A stretch of 64,000 nucleotides of DNA from Vombatus ursinus (GCF_900497805.2 NW_020946557.1:9546487-9610486), one strand, 5' to 3'; numbered from the stretch's first letter, positions 12,600-25,925 are shown. Made by a program: numbers and translations. Notes: a model not told the origin generated them from the letters alone.

Positions 12600-14060
12600 T
12601 TTAACCATTTATTTTCCACAATGTGCAAAAGCACTGGGATTATATGAATGCAAATAAGAAATGGTCCCTGACCCCAATAAGCTTATAATCCAGCAAATGA
12701 TTAAGGCAGATAGACAAATAAATATGTTAAGAGTGTCATAAATGCTATAAGGGACTGGAGAACAGATATGCTACGTAGGCTCTGGGAATTTCATAAAGGA
12801 GACATCATTTTTATTGAATCATAAAGACTGGGAATACTTTTAATAGACAGATACAGAGAAGAGTACATTCCATGTCTCAGGGATAGTCTGAGCAAAGCCA
12901 AGGAGGCAGGAAAGATGAGTGCATGATGGGAAATAGCATAAGATAATGCTAGAAAGGATGCTTTGAATAAGTTAATGAGTCTGGATGATATTTAACAGCA
13001 CATTTTTCAGAACATGGGAATGACAAAATCAGAGCTGTGCATTAGGAAGATTCTTCTGATGCTAGTTTGGAGGATAGATATTGTAGAGAGGGCAGCCCTT
13101 GAGAAGGCTAATACAATAGCACAGTTGAGAAATAATGAAGATTTAAACTCCAGCATAGGCGTTAGAAACAGAAAGAATGTGAGAGATATTCAGAATTTAG
13201 AACTGAGGGAACTTTGAAACTGAAATTGAATATAGGTGCTGAGGAGAGGGAAGAGATTATTGATATTCAAAGACCAAATAAAAAAGATATTTAAGTAGCC
13301 ATTGCATACAGAGCACTGTGGTAGAACAAAGTTTAAGTGATGCTAAAGGCTCTATCCTCAAAGAGCTAATAATCTAATAGAAGAAAATGCCAATACAAAT
13401 ATTATGAGTATGGGTGATTGGGACAATGCTGATATATTTGGCAGAAACAGGGAAGCTAAGGAGAAGGAGGCTATTTAGAGCAAGATGATTAATTCTGATT
13501 TGGACACAGTGAATCTGAGGTGCCAGTGGAACTTCTAGTGGAAGTTATCTAACAAGCAGATGAAAATGCGAGTTTGGAGCTCAAGGGAAGATCCTGAGGA
13601 CAGAAATCTTGTTTTTTATCATTTGCATGGTGGTGAGATCTAGAACCATGCAAGCAGATGAAATTGAAAAAGGAAGAGTACACTTATACAGAGGAGGGCA
13701 GAGGACAGACTCCTTGAAGAAGGGGGTTTGATTCTGGCATTTGGGAGTCATAAAGAGAAAGAAGAGTCAGTAAAGAAGACAAAAGGAATGGATAGCTGAT
13801 CACTAGGAAAAATAGAGGGTACAAGAGTAAAGAAGGATGAGGACTTCTGAGGTCAAAGAATATCAAGAAGTTGATAACCAAGTCATTAAGGATTGGGATG
13901 AGGAAGAACCACATCACAAAATAACTGATGAATACTGATAGTGTGCCTTGGAGATCAGAATATGACAGTGACAAAATTGGGTAGTATACTTAGATGGCAA
14001 GAACACAATTGAGAAGGTTTTTGAGTGGCAGAATAAATTCTATGAGGAACTAAAAGCATA
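12600..14060 (-). mobile_element. Long L2 relic including part of the reverse transcriptase, antisense
   Basis: Starts at the L2 3' end (reverse complement, about 12600-12720) and proceeds toward the 5' side. The piece at 13490-13620 (TTCTGATTTGGACACAGTGA, ATGCGAGTTTGGAGCTCAAG) corresponds to the antisense of the segment just after the YADD motif of L2 ORF2. The piece at 13835-13960 (GAGGTCAAAGAATATCAAGA, AAGTCATTAAGGATTGGG) corresponds to the antisense of an upstream RT segment. Many stops; ancient. It is one of the longest L2 copies in the window. Confidence 0.7.
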
Positions 14061-14953
14061 TCCACTCTTCCTGGTCTATTAAGCTGGGGAGAGTGACAGG
14101 ATGAATAGTTTTCATAATGTGTTATTGTAACTTGAATTGCGATCGATGCTATTTTCCCAAAGGAAGATCATGTTTCAGTTAATGTGAGGTGGATGGAGCA
14201 AAAGAAGAAAATATGAAGGATGTTACAGGAAATTTTTTATCTATCCTAGAATGGGTCTTCTAAAGGGCATAGTGGAAAAGGAGAGCAGAATGATAGATAG
14301 AGGAGAATCAAGACTAGAGAAGGGTAAAGCTCAGCTGGAGAGGGTTAGGAGAATAGGAAAAAATGGCAGAGGAGTTAAGTAATATTTATAGCTAAGGCAG
14401 TAATTTTGGATGGCAGGAATTTATTTAGAGAAACAGGAGTCTGGGAGGTAGGTTGGAGGAATAGGTTAGTGAAAGGGGATGAGTAACAATTAGAATTAAT
14501 TAATGAATATATTTCTAGAATTAATGAACTCTGAGATTCCAAACAGAACTGTGGCAAGACATAATATACATGTAGCAGTTTCTATGTAGATTAGGGTTTC
14601 CTGGTGAATTCCCTAGGACCTAGATCAAAAGTAATAGGGTGGTAAGGAGGAAAGAATGGGCAGAGAAGCTATAGTATAAACCACTATAAACTGGATTCCC
14701 CAATTGATTCACACTCCAGACAAAACTGTCAACACATTACATATTTAAATAGGAATACAGAATTTTCTAAAAATAAATTTAAATTCATTTGGTTAAGTTT
14801 AAAATAGTAGCCTTTGCCATTAATAAGAAAGCCATACTATTGCAATCATACCATGCTTTACCTTTCTTAATGATAAATAGGCATCTATAAAGATGACTTG
14901 TCAAGCTACTTTATATTTATAAATTACATTAACCTTGGAATGTATTTTACTTA

Positions 14954-15070
<117 letters not shown>

Positions 15071-15474
15071 CTACATTTGAAAGAGAAAAAAAAAACACTC
15101 ACATTTAAGCAAATGAACCTTCATTAATTTTTATTATTAGCTTGCCAGATCCAAATCTAATTACAATTCAAGTGGAATGAGAATCTCTTGTCACCAAGTT
15201 TTCAATAAGAATTTAAAAATGCAAACCAAAAAAAGCTAAGCAGCCTTAGAAGTCTGGCTCAAAATGTGACAATGTGTTTCATCCTATGTAAGAAATGTAC
15301 TTAGGGATTGACTTACAAATTGAAGGAACATTCTCAGGATTAAGACTACTATCATTAGGATGTGTGGATTCATTTTCACTATATCTAGGTATGTAGGACA
15401 TAGATTTCTTATACAAATAAAAGATACCAAACAACAAAAATTCTGGTTCTGTAGACTTACATGCTTAGGGGAGT

Positions 15475-15560
15475 GAGTGTGGTATAGTGGTAGAAAGACT
15501 GCTGCAACAGAATTCAGAAGGCATGAGTTAAAACTCTACCTTTGCTACTTGTAGTGTGGT
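15475..15560 (+). repeat. MIR-like head fragment
   Basis: GTGTGGTATAGTGGTAGAAA followed by GCATGAGTTAAAACTCTACC resembles the tRNA-like head of a MIR. Confidence 0.45.
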
Positions 15561-16070
15561 TTTATTGCTGTTGTTGCTATTGTTCATTCTAAGTTCTCAA
15601 AGAGGACCAACGACATCGCCAGGGTGATGTCTTGACTTGTGTGTGAATTGGATTTGAATAGGAGCTGTGAAAAGTCATCAACTTCACTCTCTCCTCCAGT
15701 AAAAATCAAAATTCAGGGCAAATATCAGGACAACTGGTGATGGTCCAGGATGCAACGAGTGGCCTTGGCCTTTTAAAATTAAGGTCTTTTTTTTTCAGGA
15801 GGCAATACCCATTCAATGACTAAAGGCCAGGTAAGAATTGAGACCAAAGATGGCCCAATTTACCACCACAAAAATATCAATCTAGAAGGGGAAGACTCTC
15901 AAGAGTTTCTGACCAGAATTGAAAATAATTGCTATTTATACTCATTCTAAGCCATCAAAACCTAAACAATGAGCCACAGAGGCTTGGGGCTGGAAATGTT
16001 CCTGGCCATTCAATGAAAGTCAGAGAGATTTGGGTTTAAAGGTTAGTCAAGTAGCTCCATTTGAAACATA
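15560..16070. repeat. Interspersed repeat of unassigned class
   Basis: Contains CTCAAAGAGGACCAACGACA, TCGCCAGGGTGATGTC, TTGACTTGTGTGTGAATTGG, CCTTGGCCTTTTAAAATTAA and CACTCTCTCCTCCAGT, in the order I remember from a repeat common in opossum-like genomes. I cannot name the family. Confidence 0.4.
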
Positions 16071-16169
16071 ATGGTCTTTTATTAAAGCCTCTTTGTTCAG
16101 AGCTATATTTCAAGAAATCATAAATGAAAAGTGCACAGGACAAAAAGTAAATTGTCAAAAAAAAAAGTA

Positions 16170-16330
16170 AATTGTCCAAGCTTTTCAAACCTTAAAGCAC
16201 TGTGTAAGTTACTATTAAGTCAACTAAACCTTAGTTTCCCCACATATAAAGTGATTATAATACTTGAGCTACTACCTCATAGGAATGCTGTGAGAAAAGT
16301 GATTTGTAAGACTAAAAGAGCTGTATAAGA
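16170..16330 (+). repeat. MIR relic
   Basis: CCTTAGTTTCCCCACATATA followed by GCTACTACCTCATAGGAATG and AGCTGTATAAGAG follows the MIR core and tail order. Confidence 0.6.
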
Positions 16331-16451
16331 GAAGAGATAACACACACATTTCTGCCACATCAACAAGTCAAATAACCCTACTGGGCTTCAGTTTCCATCT
16401 CTGGAAAAATAAGGGGATTATATAATCTCTTTTTCTCCAAGTTTTAAAATT

Positions 16452-16469
16452 TTATATATATATATATAA
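16452..16469. repeat. (TA)n microsatellite
   Basis: An uninterrupted TA run of about nine units. Confidence 0.9.
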
Positions 16470-16899
16470 ATTGCTCACTCTACTATAAAGCTCCTAATTT
16501 GTGACAATGCCACTGTGACAATGTGACATTACCAATCTTGACTATGCAACTTTGCTCATCTATGTAGGCCAGTCAACAATATGGGAGCAGAAAGGAAATT
16601 GTAAATGAGAGATGAAAAGTTTGATCTTTATAGACATAAAGAATCCTGGGCCCCACAAATATCTAAACTAGCTGGATCCATTAGAGGAACTTATAAAAAA
16701 AAAACTATAACACTATAAATCATAAACAGGAAAAGCTGACTAATAGCTAGAACATCTCACACCAATAAATAGAAGTGCCATTTGCAAAAAGTACTAACTT
16801 TTCCAATACTTAATTTTAGGGATGTGGACTGGTATTGTGATTTCCCAATTGAGAGAATTTTCTACCAATTTAGGTTGATATTTTTTTCTTTCAAAATAT

Positions 16900-17035
16900 A
16901 GTCTTACAGAAGTGCACAGATCACTGAGAGATTAAGGAACTTGCCCAGAGTCACATCGGCAGAGGCAGGAGTTGAACCCAGGTATTCTTGGCTTTGAGGC
17001 TAAGTAGAGAGTCCACTATCCCACTCTACTTCTCA
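16900..17035 (-). repeat. MIR relic
   Basis: GAACTTGCCCAGAGTCACAT and GGAGTTGAACCCAGG are the reverse complement of the MIR tRNA-derived region. Confidence 0.8.
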
Positions 17036-17109
17036 ATTTAGCTTAAGGATAATTTATAATTATTTTCTAATTCCTCTTTTCTCTGAGATAATCTGCAGAT
17101 GGAATCTAC

Positions 17110-17330
17110 AATATTAATAATAGTCAACATTTATATAGCATTTACTGTGTGCCAGCCCTGTGCTAAGTGCTCTATAATTATTATCTCATGATCCTCACAA
17201 TAACCCTGGGAGGTAGGTGATAAGATTATTCCTGTTTTGCAGATGAAGAAGCTGAGACAAACAGAGGTTAAGAAGATTTGCTTATGGTTATATAGTAGGT
17301 TTTTGAGATTAGATTTGAACATTATTATCT
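17110..17330 (-). repeat. MIR, nearly full length
   Basis: TAATAATAGTCAACATTTAT, CTGTGTGCCAGCCCTGTGCT, ATTATCTCATGATCCTCACA, TTTGCAGATGAAGAAGCTGA and AACAGAGGTTAAG run through most of the MIR consensus in reverse. Confidence 0.88.
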
Positions 17331-18394
17331 ATTATGATTATTATTAGACAATGGCAAGCAAACCCTGGACAGAATGGACCAGAGAATAGGCCAGTATCCA
17401 GAAAAAAGGACTTCAATTTCTGATAAGTTCTTGGAACAATGCTTACTGATGCTGATAACAGAACTGAAAGAAGCAAAGATTTTACTGGACAGTTCAATGA
17501 GCATTGTAATTGTAGTCTTGTCCTCATTACTCAATTGTGATTGCAAGTGAACCCATGGCTGCTTAAAGGTGGGAGGTATAGAGTGAGGGGTGTGGATGTA
17601 GTGGCTTATGGGAATAACTATACTAGCCACTACCTGGAGAGAGATGTTAATGTTACAACTAGTTATAATGAAGGTTCTGGAAATAGGAGTTTGGAGGATT
17701 TAAAATTTGGGTGTGAGACTAAAGCTCACAAGATTTTCATCAGTCACATTGCTTTGTCTGGTGACTATGTCCCCTCTCCCTCCCCACCCGCCAATATTTC
17801 CTTGTCTAGTTAAGCAGACATGTTTGTATTTATACAAGAGACTTTAAGCCTGGAATCCAGCATATCATCTTAATTTCACAGTTGAATAAAACATTTTCAT
17901 TGTACATAGACTGTGACATCAGTAATCTGGTTTAAATTCTTAAAATGTGGCAGAAGAACAACACTAAAACATCAATACTTTCAACCAGGAGGCAGAAAAC
18001 TTAAAAAATCATAAAAAATAAAAATTGTATTTTGTCTTGGTGGTCTTAGGTCAAGTTATGTTCATTTTCAGTTTGTTCATAATACCTATCTTTTATTTCA
18101 GATGTGCATGTCCAATCTATAGAACTAGTTATAAGGAGAATAAAAAAGTCCTAACACTGAAGATGATTTGTTTGGAGAAAACTGTCCCAGGGAAGAAAGA
18201 GTGTCATGCTAATGCCAGTTACAGTTGCCAAACACAAAGGTTGTTTTTCTTTTTTCTTTTTTCTTTTTTAAAACTAGGAGTGAAACTCCCATCTGAAAAG
18301 ATCTTGATGGTATTGATTTGTAAAGAAACATGGGTAGCCATATTCTTATTTGGGTTATCCAGTACCCTACCCAGTGAAGAGATCAGAATGCCTG

Positions 18395-18600
18395 AATGGT
18401 ATAGAAATAAAGCAGCAAGAACTGCATTCAGAAAGAGTGTGGGATTTGAAGTTGTAGGACCTAGGTTCAAATCCCAGTTCTGACACTACCTGTGTGACCA
18501 TAGACAAGTGACTTCACTTTTCTGTGCCTTAGTTCTTTCCTCTGTAAAACAAGGGAATTGGACTAGATGACTTCTTAGGTGCCTGCCAGATTCAGTCTAG
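18395..18600 (+). repeat. MIR3/THER1-like SINE
   Basis: AGGACCTAGGTTCAAATCCC, CTGTGTGACC and TTGGACTAGATGACTTCTTA are the head, core and characteristic 3' segment of this MIR subfamily. Confidence 0.75.
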
Positions 18601-19189
18601 GCATTTTTTCATACACTAATGCTAAAGGAGAGAGGAAAAATACCATTGGACCCATTGATGAATGGGGTTTATTACTTTAAAGGGAATCTGTAAAGGAAAT
18701 CAGGATATATACACCAGAAGGAAGATGCTTCAGGCTTAATGGTTTCCTTCTTGAAAATCTTTGGGTGAATTTAAACCATTAGTTCTATTACTGTAAAAAC
18801 CTAAGGACTAGGAGCTTATCAGGCCCACATCAGTCTGGGTGTCAAAAGATCTAAAAGCAGACATTGGAGGAATAACTGGGGGCATAATCTGAAGAAATCA
18901 ATGCTTAGGTGTTGCTCTTAACTCTGCTGGGTATTTTGCTAGACTCTGATTTTTTTTTTTGGGGAGGTGTGGTGGAGAAAACGTCTCTTCTTGGTTTCAA
19001 CTCAGGGAACAATATGCCTTCCTCCTCAGGACAAGCTAATCATTTGAAATCTCATAACCATGAAGAATGATTCAGGTTTGGATACTCTACAGCTTCTCAA
19101 CTCGCCCTCAGTTGCCTTTCCCCTCTGATTGAAGGGAAGAGCACTAAACTCTTCCCAAAGCCTTCCTTTACAAAAGGCTCACAACCTTC

Positions 19190-19430
19190 CTGGTAACTCC
19201 ATTTTCCATTAACAACTCTTTTAGACTTGCTTTGACTCCATAGATAACACACCCCATGATGAACTACCCTACCCCCATCCTGGTTTTCAGTTTCCTTTTG
19301 TGTGTTGTCTCCCCCTATTAGACGGTATGCTCTTTGAGGGCAGGGACTGTCAATTTTTCTTATTTCTATCCCCAGTGCTTAGTACAGTGGTTGGAACATA
19401 GTGTTTATTAAATAGTCACTGAATTTTTTT
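19190..19430 (+). mobile_element. L2 3' end
   Basis: CTCTTTGAGGGCAGGGACTG, TCCCCAGTGCTTAGTACAGT and a TTTATTAAATAGTCACTGAA ending. Confidence 0.85.
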
Positions 19431-19943
19431 TCAAGTGTGAGAAGAAAGAGCACAGAAGGAATATTAATGTCTACTAAAGGTTAAAACAATTAAAAAAATT
19501 ACTTATTGGGGGGATGGGGGAAGACATGAGACATGTGAAGTCCCTGAGAAAAAGAGACAGGAGTTAGAGTGGACATTTGGGCCTGGGACAGGTATTCAGT
19601 AGTCATTGGTGCCAGGTCATATCTGTCATCTCAACTAAGCCTATGAGAATTGAACAGAAGGAGGGTACCTTAGATGCAGGATAAGAAATAAGGACCAAAA
19701 GTTAACCCAGGAGACCTTCTAAAAGAGCAGCTTGGCTAAAGTCAGGAGGACATGACCATGAAGGCCTAGCTTTATGATTCTGGGTAAAGACCCAAATATT
19801 AGATGGTAGATGAAGTAGCATAACCATGAAAGACAGAGCTACCCATTATTAAGTGGTTAAGGGATTTGCCCTAGGCAATCCAATCAGGAATAGAGAGGAT
19901 GGGTGGAGGAGGAAAGAAGAATTTTTAGGGCTAGAGTCTTTGG

Positions 19944-20195
19944 GACAGCTAGGTGGCCCAGTGGATAGAGCAGCAGACCTGGAGTCAGGAAGATTTGAGT
20001 TCAAATCTGGCCTCAAACACTTAGCAGCTGCGTGACCCTGCGCAAGTCACTTAACTCTGTTTGCTCAGTTTCCTCATCTGTCAAATGAGCTGGAGAAGGA
20101 AATGGCAAACTACTCTGGTATCTTGCCAAGAAAATCCTATATGGGGTCACAAAGAGTTGGATGTGATGGAAACAAGTAAATAACAACACTGAGAT
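19944..20195 (+). mobile_element. Long-form marsupial SINE
   Basis: GGACAGCTAGGTGGCCCAGT head, GAGTTCAAATCTGG B-box region, TCAAATGAGCTGGAGAAGGA, GGTCACAAAGAGTTGGATGT tail and AACAAGTAAATAACAAC end. Confidence 0.93.
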
Positions 20196-20669
20196 CTTTA
20201 GAAGAGATGTTAAAGACCTGAAGCACAGAATAAGAAAGCTTGAGAGACCAAATGAGGAAATTAAAAAAAATTTAAAGAGTCAGAGGACAAGGCATTATTT
20301 CCTTAGATCCATAGCCAGAGAATATGTGGAAATACATACATTGCCAAACCAGGGCATTAGGTCTAGAGCCCTTCAGAAAGGTAGATGTAGAACATTTGTA
20401 CTGGCCTGGCTTCCTACTCCCTGGAACCCAGGGTTGGGGGAAGTAGATTCTGGAAGGCTGAGCCAGTTTTATTAAATGAGTTCCCTAACTAGAAGAGCAA
20501 GAACTCATATACCTAATAGAACAGGATCAATCTGAAAAGAAGACAAGAGTTAAAACAGTAGGTAGAGCTGTCTGTAGTTGGCATTTAGGACTAAGGTTAA
20601 CTCATAAGGCAGCTATAACTTGTAAACTTTTAATCTACTAAAAACCTCTTTCTTTCGTACATAACACTA

Positions 20670-20915
20670 CTAATAGCTAGCAATTATATAATACTTGAAG
20701 GTTTGTACATTCGTTATCTCATTTGATTCTTACAACAACTCTGTAAGGTAAGTACTGTAATTATCTCCATTTTACAGATAAGGAACCTGAGTCGAAGGAG
20801 GCCCAAGTCACAGTTAGTGAGGTGTTTGAGGCCAAATTTGAACTCAAGTCTTCCTGATTCTAAGTTCGGCTCTCTATTTCTATGTTGTCTAGCTGCTTAG
20901 TAGTAAATCCTTTGA
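20670..20915 (-). repeat. MIR (marsupial subfamily)
   Basis: Reverse-complement MIR: GTTATCTCATTTGATTCTTA, CCATTTTACAGATAAGGAAC, CAAATTTGAACTCAAGTCTT and a final TGTTGTCTAGCTGC. Confidence 0.85.
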
Positions 20916-21464
20916 AAAACAAAAAACCCAACATCATAAATTTAAGAAAGTTTGCATGATAGTGTGCCTTATGTAGATGGTGGCACGAAAAATCTGCAGA
21001 CAAAACAAGCATGCTAAATCCTTGGATTTGCTGATGGAAAAAGAAAAAGTGGCATTATGTGGAGTGTCTTGGGTCACTGGACACTACAGTTTTTTAAAAA
21101 AAATTTTGCACTTGTTCATGTGCATGAAAACCAAGTACCTGATCTACAGATTACCCACAACATTCCCAAGTATGGCTCAAATAAGATTAATATGTAAATG
21201 CGAAATATTTAACGAAACAAATTGAGGTACAATAAAACATAGATAAGGTAAATATATGATTTTCTAAATCAATATGCAACCCTCAGGGATCCTTATGTAT
21301 AGTTTAGGGCCCCATGTTTCTGTTGGAGTTAGACATCTTTGGTGTTGAGAATATTTTAAAGTGAAATTGGGGGAAAAAGTGGGTAAGGCACCAGGTAAGA
21401 TCCTTAAAGTTCTTTAGTATTTCCTGACATGTTTATTTTTTAAAAGCAAAAATATATAACTTGG

Positions 21465-21620
21465 GAAACCTGTATGAACTGAGACAGTGAAAATATCAGA
21501 CCCATGAGAATGCACAATGACTACAACAATGTAGATAAGTAGTGATGATGATGCAAAAAACCAAAAAAATAAAACCAAAGTCTGTCAACTAAACATTTTA
21601 AAAAATACTCAGAATAGATT
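21465..21620 (+). mobile_element. L1 3' UTR fragment
   Basis: CCTGTATGAACTGAGACAGT and CACAATGACTACAACAATGT match the order of marsupial L1 3' terminal sequence; diverged and short. Confidence 0.5.
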
Positions 21621-21833
21621 CAGAAGAGTCGTAGACAGGCAAGCAGGCCAGTGTTGGTATTATCATGCTAAATGTATTACACACACACAAATACACACAT
21701 TTAAAAACAAGAATAAAAGAAATTCATGGTTTAATATGTAAGCCTCTTTGTGTTCGCCATATATAAAAAGATTCATGTTTGCCAAATTTATAACAAAAAA
21801 ATTATAAAAGATAACATAAATATATAGAAATTA

Positions 21834-22082
<249 letters not shown>

Positions 22083-22269
22083 TTAAATGATCCCAGAGAT
22101 TTTCTTGGCTATAAGCAAGAGAAAGATAGCAAATTGAATACTCCGAAACTACTCGGGTATACACAATTCCATTTAATATTTAATATTGACTATATGCTCT
22201 AGCTGAAGTTAGTCATAAGTGTATTTTAGAAAATGGCAAAAAACCTCTCAAACCCCAAACACAATTCAC

Positions 22270-22340
22270 TTTCCACTCATTCATTCATCATACATTTATG
22301 AGTATCTAAGTTCTGTATGCAAGGTACTGTGAAGTATTGT
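22270..22340 (-). mobile_element. L2 3' end fragment, antisense
   Basis: CATTCATTCATCATACATTT and TGCAAGGTACTGTGAAGTA resemble the last bases of L2 in reverse. Confidence 0.5.
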
Positions 22341-22469
22341 ATCCTAGTTAGGTCAACATCAGATAGGAGGCTGAGAATTCTAACCGATTGTGACCAAAGC
22401 AAATTATTTCTCTTGTCTGCAATTCAATTTCCCCATATCTAAAAAGAAGATAGTAATAATGACGAAGAA

Positions 22470-22690
22470 GAGGCTGCTTGGCTTAGTGGAAAGAGCATTG
22501 AACTTGCAATCAGAAAACCCGGATTTAAGTCCAAGTTTTGTCACTGACCAACATATGGCTGTGGGCATAAGGCACTTAACCTCTTTAAGGCTCAGTTTCC
22601 CCACCTGGGAAATAAGTTTAATAATATTTATATTTCCCCCATGGGACGGTCCTGAGGAATGTGCTTTGTACACTATAAAAGTATGATATG
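22470..22690 (+). repeat. MIR, nearly full length
   Basis: GGCTTAGTGGAAAGAGCATT, CCGGATTTAAGTCCAAG, GGCTCAGTTTCCCCACCTGG and GGTCCTGAGGAATGTGCTTT follow the MIR order. Confidence 0.8.
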
Positions 22691-23264
22691 AAAATGAGTT
22701 TATGGAGATGAATGGAAGACTGCAATATTTATTAACCTAGTATCAAATGTGACATGTGATAGTTCTTAATATTAAAATTTAAAAGATGAGAAAGTATTAT
22801 ATAATTAACTATTCAGTCATCTATCTTTCATGCTTAATGGTGTTGACATATTTAGGGAGTATAACTTAGAACCTCCAATGAAGTCCTACTCCAATGCTGT
22901 CATTGTTTGGGAGAGACCTGGATTCTTCTCAAAGGCTGTTCTTTTCCAATGAAAAAAAGTATGACCAGGTCCAAAGCTAAGCTAGAAAGGATTTCAGTCT
23001 GGGTCCAGTATGTCTGTTGTTCAAGGATCAAATGAGCTAAATTCAGAGAAGCTCATTAACCGGAGTTTACCCTTCTAATGATTTTTCTTTTCTGTCACAG
23101 CAGCCCACAAAGATTGCCTACTAAGGCAGGGATGAGTTTAGATCTACATCAATGGAGGGAGCGAGTGAGTACATAGACCTAAGAAATCAAAGGTCTTTGA
23201 AGCTCTAAAGTCTGAATTAGAACACTTAAAAGGTCTGTGAGTATACTTAAAAATGAAACAGTTA

Positions 23265-23549
<285 letters not shown>

Positions 23550-23769
23550 CTAAGAAGGAGATTTCATTTTAAAGTTTTAAATTTTAAAGATTTCAATTTA
23601 AACCTTTGCCCACTTTCTCCAGCTATATAAATAAATAAGTCTCTGGGATAAAAAAAAAAAAGTACTGAATGGTTGTTTTTGGCCCTTGTGATTTTTTGGG
23701 TTCCAATTGCAATGCAGCTATAGCATCCAATTTAGTCAGCAACCCATCATAGGGAGTAGTCTGAGGCAC

Positions 23770-23870
23770 ACAGAAATTGTGACTTGTCCAAGAGCTGGTT
23801 TAAGAGTGAAAAGCAGGCTATGAACCCAGGTTTTTCTGACTATGTACCTAGTCTATTTACAATAACAAAC
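23770..23870 (-). repeat. MIR fragment
   Basis: GTGACTTGTCCAAGAGCTGG and TATGAACCCAGGTTTTTCTG are the reverse complement of the MIR head. Confidence 0.7.
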
Positions 23871-24384
23871 TATTTCTGTGAACCTAGCAAAAGAGTTTTA
23901 AAAACATGATCTGAAATTTTATATTGCTAGTTTACTTTGTTTCCAATCAAACCAGAATATGGTGGGAATGCAGCCAATCCTAGTTAATTTTGCTCTGTTC
24001 CTTAGCTACAGATGGGCTCCATTCCTGATTCCTGAGGTAACCTGATCTCAGTGACTTTCTAAGAAGAACCATTGACCATAGGGGAGTGTGGGGGGAGATT
24101 TGGACCCATGAAGGATGGGATGATGGAGCAGAGCACATCCATTCTCACAGCTAGGAAAAAAAGAAAAAAAACAACACTTAATGCATAGGTCCTACTAGTG
24201 GTAGGTCAGTAACATCTTTGCATGTGAAATGCAGTATATCATTACAATGAGAAAAAAATTGGGATGTTTCCAGGTATAGTTCTTCTATGTAACTATAGTT
24301 TTTTTTTTTTTTAATAAACTTTGAGTTAAATTTCTTAACAGGAATATTTTGAGTTTAAAAGTAAATTATATAAACTGTCATAAC

Positions 24385-24485
24385 AGGCACTGCTTCTTTT
24401 CGGTCTTACACTCCTAGTGCCTAGCACGGTGTTTGGCATATAGTAGGCATACACTTAAATGCCTGTTGAGTTATGGACTGATTTA
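24385..24485 (+). mobile_element. L2 3' end
   Basis: CTCCTAGTGCCTAGCACGGT, GTTTGGCATATAGTAGGCAT and ATGCCTGTTGAGTTATGGAC. Confidence 0.8.
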
Positions 24486-24584
24486 TGCATTTATTTGCTT
24501 ATTAATTTATTTACTTATTTGTTCTGAACTTGACACTCCCCCATGAACATTTCCATACGCAAAGAACATAAAAAGAGCATCATA

Positions 24585-25265
24585 TAAGTCAGTCAATAAA
24601 TATTAAGTGCCTATTTCATACCAGATACTATACTAAACTCTGAGGATACAAAGAGTCAAAAGACAGTTTCTAACCCTCAAAGAGATTACACTCCAATGGG
24701 GGAAGACAACAAGCAAACAAAGATGTTCAAACCAACTATATACAGAATAAATAGGAAGCCACTAGAATTAAGAGAGTTCGGGAAAGACTTCCTGTAGAAG
24801 ATGCGATTTTAGTTGGAACTTAAAGGAAGCCAGGAAAGACATTAGGTAGAGATAAAGAGCATTCCAGGCATGGGGGACATGAATCTCATTATGTACAGTT
24901 TTACATAAATACTTAAGTATGCACAAAATATACACAAAGTACTTTTTTTAGGGGGAGAAATTAACAGGAGGATCATGAAAGACTTCATGTAGAGGGTGAC
25001 ATCTAAGCTGGGCTGGGTCTTCTAAGAAGACGAGGTGGGGAGGAAGTGCATTGCATTTCACTCATGGGAAGCAGAGGGGAGCAGCCAGTGAAAAGGCATG
25101 GAAATGGGAGACAAATGTTCTGTGTGTGAGGAATAAAAGCAAGAGTGCCAGTCTGGCTACAATGGGAGTGTGTGAAAAAGTGGAACATACACTAATCCTT
25201 GGGAGGCTGGAGTTAGGCTGCTAAAAGCTTTAAATGTTGGGATCTTGTATCTGACATGATTTCAT
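24585..25265 (-). mobile_element. L2 3' UTR region, antisense
   Basis: AGTCAGTCAATAAATATTAA, then GATTACACTCCAATGGGGGA, AAAGACTTCCTGTAGAAGAT and GAGCATTCCAGGCATGGGGG, all in L2 antisense order. The 24950-25265 part repeats the same order (GACTTCATGTAGAGGGTGAC), so two L2 fragments may abut here. Confidence 0.7.
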
Positions 25266-25279
25266 AGGCAGTAATTCCC

Positions 25280-25560
25280 ATGTCCAGAAAACACCCCCTC
25301 ACTTCTGTCTTTCATAATTATTATATTCCATTAAGTCTCAGGTCAGAAACCTCCTTTTCTATGATCCCTGCTGCTCCCTTCCTACCATCAATTTGCTGTT
25401 ACTCTCTTTTCAAATTACTTTGTATTTATTTTTAATCACATAATTCCTTGTATTTAACTTTCATATTGTATCACCAAAATAGAATGTAAGATCCTTGAAA
25501 GCAAGGACTATTTGTTTTATCTCTGTACCCCTACCTCATGGCAAACTACCTTGAACAAAG
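25280..25560 (+). mobile_element. L2 3' end
   Basis: AATTACTTTGTATTTATTTT, AGAATGTAAGATCCTTGAAA, GCAAGGACTATTTG and CTGTACCCC. It abuts an antisense L2 on its left. Confidence 0.75.
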
Positions 25561-25564
25561 GATC

Positions 25565-25740
25565 AATGATTTGGAACTGGACGGAATCACAGGGGTCATC
25601 TACTCCAATCCCTTCATTTTACAGAGAAGGAAATTGAAGTCTGAAGAAGCTGCCTAAGGTCATACCCACAGTAAGCAAGTAGGACTAGTATTCAAACACA
25701 GGTCTTCTGACTCCCAATTCAAGACTTTTCCCACTTACAT
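25565..25740 (-). repeat. MIR3/L3-type relic
   Basis: GGAATCACAGGGGTCATCTA, CATTTTACAGAGAAGGAAAT and TTCAAACACAGGTCTTCTGA are in the order of this family in reverse. Confidence 0.65.
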
Positions 25741-25854
25741 TTCATAGTACTTTTTTGTATGTTTAATTGAAATAGGACCTTTAGAGAGAGAAAAAGAAAA
25801 AAAAGAAAGAATCATTGTTCCTCAGGAGGGCAAAATATTGTATAAGAAAAAAAA

Positions 25855-25925
25855 TATAGATATATATGTATATACACACATATACATGCATACAGACATG
25901 TGTATGTGTTTATATGTATAAATTT
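25855..25925. repeat. Impure (TA/CA)n microsatellite
   Basis: TATAGATATATATGTATATA followed by mixed CACACATATACATGCATAC and GTGTATGTG runs. Confidence 0.8.

Noticed and set aside
18025-18483. 152-codon plus-strand open frame, the longest in the window
   Set aside because: It runs from unannotated intron into a MIR-type SINE, with no recognisable domain and no splice or promoter context; a chance frame.
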